From contig JAQUFX010000019.1 of assembly GCA_028684435.1 (NCBI GenBank), positions 1 to 19,351 of the forward strand: a DNA stretch of 19,351 nt. Reading direction: 5' to 3'. Below the pieces are notes generated by a model. The model ran no database searches and was not told the origin of the DNA. It worked only from the letters and a program-made list of their open reading frames with translations. Below are positions 14,276 through 19,351 of this stretch, piece by piece; positions within the stretch are counted from its first letter, which is position 1, and the number at the start of each line of letters is the position of its first letter. This stretch comes from Bacilli bacterium (lineage in GTDB: Bacteria; Bacillota_I; Bacilli_A; RF39; UBA660). A program made the translations under genes and the position numbers.

Positions 14276-15699
14276 TGGCTTTAAAAGTAGTAATTGGCTT
14301 AGAAATGCACTGTGAACTAAATACTAAAACTAAAGTATTTTCTAAATCATTAAATAACTATAATGATATTCCTAACTCATCAGTAACTGCTATCGATTTA
14401 GCTTTTCCAGGAACACTTCCTATTGTAAATAAAGAAGCTGTTAAAAAAGCTATTAAAATGGCCTTATGTTTAAATTGTGAAATACCTAAAGTATTAATAT
14501 TTGATCGTAAAAATTATTATTATCCTGATGTACCAAAAAATTACCAAATTACTCAAAACACAAAACCAATTGGTATAAATGGTAAAATTGATGTTGAAGT
14601 AAATAATGAATTAGTGCCTATTACTATCCATGATATTCATTTAGAAGAAGATACCGCATCACTTGATCATTATTTTGATTATTCATTAATTGATTATAAT
14701 CGTAGTGGTGTACCGCTTTTAGAAATTGTAACTGATCCTTGTATCTACTGTCCAGAAGCTGCAGTAGCTTTTTTAGAACATTTACGAAATATTTATAAAT
14801 ATACAGATTGTTCTGAAGCTGATACTAAAAAAGGTCAAATTAGATGTGATGTAAATGTTTCATTAAAGGAAGAAAACAGCACTGAATTAGGTACTAAAGT
14901 AGAAGTTAAAAATGTAAATTCATTTAGTAATGTTTATGCAGCCATTCTTTATGAAATTAAAAGACAAACTGAACTTATTGAAGCTGGTAAAAATAATGAA
15001 ATAATTCAAGAAACTAGAAGATGGGATGAAGAATCTGGAACTACTATCAGAATGAGAGAAAAGGTAGAAAGTATTGATTATAAGTATTATGTAGATGCAA
15101 ATATTCCGAAAATTAAGATTGAAAAAGAATGGATTGAAGAAATTAAATCTGAAATACCATTGTTGCCACTCGAAAGAAAAGCTAAATACATAAAAGATTA
15201 TAATTTATCATCATATGACTCTGGAGTATTAGTTAAAGCTAAAGAAGTAAGTGATTATTTTGAAGAATGTCTAGAATTAGGTATAAATCCTAAAGAAGCG
15301 TCAAACTGGATTACGAGTCAAATTTTGGGGTATATCAATAAACACGATGTAGAAATAGATGATATATTTTTAACTCCCAAAAGACTTTTAAATATTTTAA
15401 ATTATTTAAATAAGGGCACTATAAGTTCTAAACAAGCTAAAGAATTATTCTACTTAATACTTGATGAAAAAGAAGAACCAGAAATATTAATTAAAAAATA
15501 TGGTATTGAGCAAATTGATAATGATGAAGAATTATTATTAATTATTCAAAATATTCTTGATAACAATCAAAACCAAATTGAAGAATATAAAGCTGGTAAA
15601 ACAAAAGTATTTGATTATTTTGTTGGTATAATTATGAAAGAAACAAAAGGTAAAGCTAACCCAGTAAAAGCTAAAGAAATATTATTATCTAAATTATAA
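14275..15699 (+). CDS. gatB: Aspartyl/glutamyl-tRNA amidotransferase subunit B
   Basis: GatB binds the misacylated tRNA, activates the Asp or Glu side chain with ATP and amidates it with ammonia from GatA. The cradle domain starts with VIGLEMHCELNTKTKVFS, with E10 and H12 as expected for the metal and active site. It continues through DRKNYYYPDVPKNYQIT, IHLEEDTASLDHY and DYNRSGVPLLEIVTDP. The C-terminal YqeY-like tRNA-binding tail (about 325-474) ends ETKGKANPVKAKEILLSKL. The Cys residues of the zinc-binding forms are absent (SSVTAIDLAFPGTLP). The start is ATG 14275, behind AAGGGG and overlapping the gatA stop. An in-frame GTG at 14266 lacks this support. It ends the operon, with no hairpin after it. 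Confidence 0.96.
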   Translation: MALKVVIGLEMHCELNTKTKVFSKSLNNYNDIPNSSVTAIDLAFPGTLPIVNKEAVKKAIKMALCLNCEIPKVLIFDRKNYYYPDVPKNYQITQNTKPIGINGKIDVEVNNELVPITIHDIHLEEDTASLDHYFDYSLIDYNRSGVPLLEIVTDPCIYCPEAAVAFLEHLRNIYKYTDCSEADTKKGQIRCDVNVSLKEENSTELGTKVEVKNVNSFSNVYAAILYEIKRQTELIEAGKNNEIIQETRRWDEESGTTIRMREKVESIDYKYYVDANIPKIKIEKEWIEEIKSEIPLLPLERKAKYIKDYNLSSYDSGVLVKAKEVSDYFEECLELGINPKEASNWITSQILGYINKHDVEIDDIFLTPKRLLNILNYLNKGTISSKQAKELFYLILDEKEEPEILIKKYGIEQIDNDEELLLIIQNILDNNQNQIEEYKAGKTKVFDYFVGIIMKETKGKANPVKAKEILLSKL

Positions 15700-15722
15700 T
15701 AAATAATAAAAACAAAATATGA

Positions 15723-15728
15723 TATAAT
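15723..15728 (+). promoter_or_regulatory. Possible -10 element before the nucleotidyltransferase gene
   Basis: TATAAT in the 50-base gap after gatB, 21 bases before the chosen ATG at 15750, with no recognisable -35. No terminator follows gatB, so readthrough from the T-box operon is also possible. Confidence 0.35.
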
Positions 15729-15749
15729 AAAATTATAATGAGGTATTAT

Positions 15750-16577
15750 ATGATTGAAAATGGTAATCAATTAAAAGGATATATTCAAAGAGAAACTAAT
15801 AAATATAAAATTAATTCTAATTATGGATATAATTATTATTTTACAAGAGCATTTTTAGAAAAACTTTATAATAATATTAGTATGAAACTTGTATTAAAAG
15901 GTAGTTATTCTCAATTTATAAGACTAGGAAAAATTGAGCGTCCATTAACAGATATTGATATTATAACTTTTAATAGAATTGAAGAAGCTAAAGAACAAAT
16001 AGATAAAATTATTATTAATAATAATAATGATGATGATATAAAATTCAAAATAATAAATCAATTTACAACAACTAATGCGACATTAAATTATAAAATTTTA
16101 TGTGATTTTGATGGAAAAACAGGAAGGATATCAATTGATTTAAAAAGAGAAGAACTATTAGATTATTCAGCATCATCGGTGCCTTTACTTTTTGCTGAAG
16201 ATAAAAATTTTAATACTCAATCTATTTCAATTGAAGAACATTTAGCTAGTAAATTATATGTAGTTTTATTACATTTAAAATTATATACGATATTATCTAG
16301 AGAATTTAGAAGATTAAAAGATTTTTTTGATATTCATACTATTTTAGGCAGCAGTAAAATTGATGAATATAAAGTCTTCGAAATTTTAGAAAGAAAAATT
16401 AAACAAGATGAATTCTTAAGAGATTATGATTTACAAGGGCCATTATTTAAACATAGTTTTATAGAAACTAATAAAAATAACTGGGAAATAGATAAAAAGA
16501 AGTATCAATTTTTAACACCAACTACTATTAATGAAGCAATAGATGTAACAAATGATTTTATTAGTAAAAAAAGATGA
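15750..16577 (+). CDS. AbiEii/AbiGii-type nucleotidyltransferase
   Basis: A DNA polymerase-beta-fold nucleotidyltransferase of the AbiEii/AbiGii toxin family, 275 residues. The family signature is complete. KGSYSQ (50-55) is followed by LTDIDI with the two metal-binding Asp residues D68 and D70. A third carboxylate D130 sits in ISIDLKRE, and the C-terminal SIEEHLASKLY and RRLKDFFDIHTIL segments match the conserved K and RxKDxxD motifs. In the AbiE phage-abortive system the relative is a toxin that transfers nucleotides, held in check by AbiEi; no AbiEi gene is adjacent. I chose ATG 15750 because GAGGT at 15740-15744 fits a ribosome binding site; an in-frame ATG at 15738 has none. A terminator follows at once, then a HerA-like gene. 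Function beyond the family is unproven. Confidence 0.85.
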   Translation: MIENGNQLKGYIQRETNKYKINSNYGYNYYFTRAFLEKLYNNISMKLVLKGSYSQFIRLGKIERPLTDIDIITFNRIEEAKEQIDKIIINNNNDDDIKFKIINQFTTTNATLNYKILCDFDGKTGRISIDLKREELLDYSASSVPLLFAEDKNFNTQSISIEEHLASKLYVVLLHLKLYTILSREFRRLKDFFDIHTILGSSKIDEYKVFEILERKIKQDEFLRDYDLQGPLFKHSFIETNKNNWEIDKKKYQFLTPTTINEAIDVTNDFISKKR

Positions 16578-16578
16578 T

Positions 16579-16606
16579 AATAGTTAGTTTATTCTAACTA
16601 TTTTTT
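16579..16606 (+). terminator. Intrinsic terminator after the nucleotidyltransferase gene
   Basis: A nine-base-pair stem, AATAGTTAG (16579-16587) with CTAACTATT (16594-16602), loop TTTATT, with T residues to 16606. It starts two bases after the stop codon and separates the nucleotidyltransferase from the downstream ATPase transcriptionally. Confidence 0.9.
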
Positions 16607-16630
16607 ATTCTGTTATTTTATATTTATCTA

Positions 16631-16639
16631 TGTTATACT
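16631..16639 (+). promoter_or_regulatory. Extended -10 promoter of the HerA-like gene
   Basis: TGTTATACT, an extended -10 element, 27 bases before the ATG and directly after the terminator. No strong -35 is present. The ribosome binding site AAGAGG is at 16651-16656. Confidence 0.6.
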
Positions 16640-16666
16640 TTTTATAGTAAAAGAGGTTGATTAATT

Positions 16667-18421
16667 ATGTTTGGAAAAATTAAATATATTAGTGACAACA
16701 ATGCTGTAGTTTATATTAATAAAGAAGGACAAATAATTGCAAACTTGATGAATTTACATATTGTTTTTGAAAGTAGTAACGATAAATTATTAGGAGAAGT
16801 AAAAAATGTTGATGAAGATACAGTCAGGATTGAATTACTTGGTGAATTTGCTGGTGATAGATTTATTGCCGGTACAATTAAAAAACCATCTCTTACATCT
16901 AATTTGAGGGTTATAAATGATAATGAATTAGATATTATTATGGGAAAACTTGATATTAAAAGTTTATATATAGGGAAAAGTCCTACCTATGAAAACAGAA
17001 GCATATTTGTAGATATAAATGATCTCTTTTCCAATCATTTAGCTATATTCGGGAACTCTGGTTCAGGTAAGTCATGTTCAGTATCAAGAATTATTCAAAA
17101 TGTCTTTTTAAATAAAAACTTTTTATCTTATAATGCCAATATATTTATATTTGATGCTTATGGAGAATATAAAACAGCTTTTAGAGTAATAAATGAATTT
17201 AATGAAAATTATCAATATAAATTTTTAACTACTAATCCTACTGAAGATACTGATATGTTATTACAAATCCCAATATATTTATTAACAAATGATGATTTAG
17301 CTTTATTGTTATCAGCTGAAAATCACTCACAATTAACGATTATTGATCGAATGATGAAATTAGCTAAAATGTTTAGCAAAAATGATCAAAAAACGGAAGA
17401 ATTAAAAAATCATTTAATAGCTAAAGCTATTCAAGCTGTATTATTTAGTAATCTAAATGCAAGTGGGAAGAAAAATGATATCTTTACTATCATAGCTTCA
17501 TGTTCAACAACAGCATTTAATATGAATGCTGAACTTCCTGGTATTGGATATACAAGGAGATTTTCAGAATGTTTTAAAATAGATTCTAAAGGTGAATTTG
17601 GTGAATCAGTACTTATTAATGAATATGTAGCGAAGCATTTAAATGATAATCTAGAAGGTACTATGGATGTTCCAAATGATGCTTTTTTTACATTATTAGA
17701 TTTAGAAAAAGCTTTAAATTTCACTTTAATTGGTGAAGGATTTTTAAATAATACTATAATGCAAGATTCTTCTATCATTCTTAAAGTAAGATTAAACTCA
17801 TTAATAAATAGTAAAAATAGAAGATATTTTGATGTTAAACAATATATTAATTTAGATACTTATATTTCTAGTTTAATAGTTATGAATAATAAAAGAAGTC
17901 AATTAATTAATATTAATCTTGAAGATATAGATGATATTCTAGCTAAAGTAATAGTAAAAATCATAAGTAAAATGATATTTGATTTTTCTAAAACTAGAAA
18001 AGTAAGAGCTTCAATTCCTTTTCATTTAATTATTGAAGAAGCCCATAGATATGTAGTTCATGATAATGATCAATTCTTATTAGGTTATAATATATTTGAA
18101 CGAATTGCTAAAGAAGGAAGAAAATATGGTGTATTAATTGATTTAATAAGCCAAAGACCTGGAGATATTAGTGAAACTGTTGTAGCTCAAATGAGTAACT
18201 TTTTAGTTCATAAAATGACCCATCCAAAAGATATTGAATATGTAGAAAAGATGTTACCTAATATATCATCAGATATTATTGAAAAGTTAAACTCTCTTCA
18301 AGCAGGTACTTTAGTCTCATTTGGTGGGGCATTTAAAATACCCTTACTGATTAAAATGGACCTACCCAATCCAATGCCATATTCTAGTAACTGTGATGTA
18401 TTATATAGATGGCAAGGATAA
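16667..18421 (+). CDS. HerA/FtsK-family ATPase (DUF87-type DNA translocase)
   Basis: A 584-residue HerA-like hexameric ATPase candidate. Residues 1 to about 75 form a beta-rich HAS-barrel-like domain. Walker A is GNSGSGKS (129-136), followed by IFIFDAYGEY. Walker B is HLIIEEAHR (453-461), with Glu in place of the usual Asp-Glu pair. The sensor and arginine-finger part is GRKYGVLIDLISQRPGDISET (about 484-504), as in HerA. In archaea HerA works with the NurA nuclease in DNA end resection. Bacterial HerA proteins pair with effectors such as SIR2 or DUF4297 proteins in phage defence. No nuclease gene is next to it; the upstream neighbour is an AbiEii-type nucleotidyltransferase. It has its own promoter and terminator. 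The ATPase fold is sure, the biological role is not. Confidence 0.9.
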   Translation: MFGKIKYISDNNAVVYINKEGQIIANLMNLHIVFESSNDKLLGEVKNVDEDTVRIELLGEFAGDRFIAGTIKKPSLTSNLRVINDNELDIIMGKLDIKSLYIGKSPTYENRSIFVDINDLFSNHLAIFGNSGSGKSCSVSRIIQNVFLNKNFLSYNANIFIFDAYGEYKTAFRVINEFNENYQYKFLTTNPTEDTDMLLQIPIYLLTNDDLALLLSAENHSQLTIIDRMMKLAKMFSKNDQKTEELKNHLIAKAIQAVLFSNLNASGKKNDIFTIIASCSTTAFNMNAELPGIGYTRRFSECFKIDSKGEFGESVLINEYVAKHLNDNLEGTMDVPNDAFFTLLDLEKALNFTLIGEGFLNNTIMQDSSIILKVRLNSLINSKNRRYFDVKQYINLDTYISSLIVMNNKRSQLININLEDIDDILAKVIVKIISKMIFDFSKTRKVRASIPFHLIIEEAHRYVVHDNDQFLLGYNIFERIAKEGRKYGVLIDLISQRPGDISETVVAQMSNFLVHKMTHPKDIEYVEKMLPNISSDIIEKLNSLQAGTLVSFGGAFKIPLLIKMDLPNPMPYSSNCDVLYRWQG

Positions 18422-18425
18422 CAAT

Positions 18426-18453
18426 AAATTAGTGAAATTATTCTCTAATTTTT
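18426..18453 (+). terminator. Terminator after the HerA-like gene
   Basis: AAATTAG (18426-18432) pairs with CTAATTT (18445-18451) across a 12-base loop, followed by T residues. The stem is AT-rich and only seven pairs, so it may be weak. Confidence 0.55.
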
Positions 18454-18542
18454 ATTTTAAAAAAAATATTAATAAAAATTTGAAAATATCAGAAAATATT
18501 TTAAAAGTAAATATTAAATATATTTATATTTTTCGTTTTTTT

Positions 18543-18551
18543 TGTTATAAT
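18543..18551 (+). promoter_or_regulatory. Extended -10 promoter of the dehydrogenase gene
   Basis: TGTTATAAT, a perfect extended -10, 19 bases before the ATG at 18571, with AGGAGG between them. The upstream region to 18454 is AT-only-like and shows no clear -35. Transcription would start very close to the ribosome binding site. Confidence 0.6.
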
Positions 18552-18570
18552 AAAATAGGAGGATATAAAA

Positions 18571-19341
18571 ATGAATTTTGAAAATAAAGTAGTTTTAATA
18601 ACAGGAGCAACAGGAGGTATAGGACTTGAAGCAGCAAAAGAATTTGCTAAAAGAGGAGCAAAGCTAAGTCTTGTTGATATTAGCAATAATAATTTAGATG
18701 AATTAAAAAAGAAAATAAAATTAAATAATGATAATAGTTTATTTATTACTGCTGATGTTAGTAATGAAGAGCAAGTAAAAAAATATGTAGCTCAAACAAT
18801 TGATAAATTTGGAACAATTGATATATTTTTGAATAATGCTGGTGTAGAAGGAGATGTAGCTTCAATAATCGAAACAAAAAAAGAAGATTTAGATTATGTT
18901 TTAGATGTAAACGTAAAAGGAGCATATTATGGTCTTAAACACGTTTTACCAATAATGTATGAAAATAAAGAGGGTAGTGTAATTAATACTAGCTCAATAG
19001 CAGGTTTTATAGGTTGTTTAGGAATGGCTCCCTATGTTGCATCCAAGCATGCTTTATTAGGTATTAATAAATCAGCTGCTCTAGAATCCGCACCTTTTAA
19101 TGTTAGAGTAAATGCTATATGTCCTGGTCCAGTAGATAATAATATGATGAGAAATATCGAAATTAAAGTAGCACCAGGTGCTCCAGATGCAGTAAGAGAT
19201 AATTTAGTTAAAGATATTCCATTGGGAAAATATGCTCAAAATATAGATATTGTTAATATGATTCTTTTTTTAGCATCAGACTTATCTACATATATTACTG
19301 GAATTGAATATCGTATTGATGGAGGAATGGCTGCTAAATAA
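18571..19341 (+). CDS. Short-chain dehydrogenase/reductase, classical SDR, probably NAD-dependent
   Basis: A 256-residue classical SDR with a Rossmann fold. TGATGGIG (11-18) binds the cofactor. Asp36 after the second beta strand usually selects NAD(H) over NADP(H). NNAG is at 88-91. The catalytic set is N114, S142, Y155 and K159 (YVASK). NAICPGPVDN and the C-terminal ITGIEYRIDGGMAAK complete the fold. The nearest types are FabG-like 3-oxoacyl-ACP reductases and sugar or alcohol dehydrogenases. Asp36 and the isolated position away from fatty-acid genes make FabG itself less likely. The substrate cannot be determined. AGGAGG lies seven bases before the ATG. It is a single-gene unit as far as the window shows, with ten bases remaining after its stop. 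Confidence 0.9.
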   Translation: MNFENKVVLITGATGGIGLEAAKEFAKRGAKLSLVDISNNNLDELKKKIKLNNDNSLFITADVSNEEQVKKYVAQTIDKFGTIDIFLNNAGVEGDVASIIETKKEDLDYVLDVNVKGAYYGLKHVLPIMYENKEGSVINTSSIAGFIGCLGMAPYVASKHALLGINKSAALESAPFNVRVNAICPGPVDNNMMRNIEIKVAPGAPDAVRDNLVKDIPLGKYAQNIDIVNMILFLASDLSTYITGIEYRIDGGMAAK

Positions 19342-19351
19342 AGTATGAAAT

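Noticed and set aside
14266..14277. GTG at 14266 as the start of gatB
   Set aside because: The ATG at 14275 has AAGGGG at good distance, overlaps the gatA stop as TAATG like the gatC-gatA junction, and gives the standard GatB N-terminus.
15738..15749. ATG at 15738 as the start of the nucleotidyltransferase
   Set aside because: It has no ribosome binding site and lies inside the likely binding site (GAGGT) of the ATG at 15750.
15750..18421. Mobile element or genomic island around the nucleotidyltransferase-HerA pair
   Set aside because: I saw no integrase, transposase, tRNA gene, flanking direct repeats or inverted repeats, and base composition looks like the rest of the window.
18393..18581. 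62-codon open frame spanning the end of the HerA-like gene and the gap before the dehydrogenase
   Set aside because: It overlaps a confident coding end, a probable terminator and a promoter, has no ribosome binding site, and its residues simply reflect AT-rich sequence.
18571..19341. Assignment of the SDR as FabG
   Set aside because: Asp36 suggests NAD preference and no fatty-acid synthesis genes are near, so only the SDR family is claimed.
1..19351. CRISPR arrays, tRNA or rRNA genes, insertion sequences
   Set aside because: No regularly spaced repeats, cloverleaf-forming segments, rRNA-like tracts or transposase motifs were found on either strand.

Overview
The window is a very AT-rich, gene-dense bacterial chromosome segment. 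Genes are preceded by strong AGGAGG- or GGTGAT-type ribosome binding sites, and TGA is used as a stop (at 5369-5371 and 16575-16577) while Trp is TGG, so the standard bacterial code applies. Gene content and order point to a low-GC Firmicute or its Mycoplasmatota/uncultured Bacilli relatives. The set spoVB-like flippase, comN-like gene, rel, dtd, hisS and aspS resembles a compacted version of the Bacillus subtilis spoVB-comN-secDF-recJ-apt-relA-dtd...hisS-aspS region. No species can be named from the sequence alone.

Layout. Positions 1-1333: trigger factor with its own promoter and a hairpin terminator that serves both strands. 1332-2615 (minus): a SpoVB/MurJ-type lipid flippase. 2698-5811: an operon of a ComN-like regulator, the (p)ppGpp enzyme Rel, a 67-residue orphan and D-aminoacyl-tRNA deacylase, ending in a bidirectional terminator. 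5821-6557 (minus): a two-gene operon of a one-domain YigZ/IMPACT protein and a TIGR04086/YrzE-like membrane protein. 6627-9070: uvrC plus an unrecognised 220-residue protein. 9071-15699: a T-box-controlled operon hisS-aspS-gatC-gatA-gatB, with a frameshifted gene remnant between hisS and aspS. 15750-18421: an AbiEii-type nucleotidyltransferase and a HerA-type ATPase, in separate transcription units. 18571-19341: a short-chain dehydrogenase.

How the genes work together. The largest operon joins AspRS to the complete GatCAB amidotransferase, which suggests that Asn-tRNA and/or Gln-tRNA is made by the indirect transamidation route. The T-box leader fits this: its candidate specifier region contains AAC, CAA and GAA but no His or Asp codon, and its tRNA-end-pairing UGGC matches a G73 tRNA and not the C73 of tRNA-His. 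The Rel operon couples the stringent response with tRNA proofreading. Rel keeps its synthetase but carries two substitutions in the hydrolase centre.

The best candidate for an undescribed system is the nucleotidyltransferase-HerA pair at 15750-18421. It sits among housekeeping genes, and no AbiEi antitoxin is visible. Both protein families are known from phage-defence or toxin systems, but a joint function here is inference.
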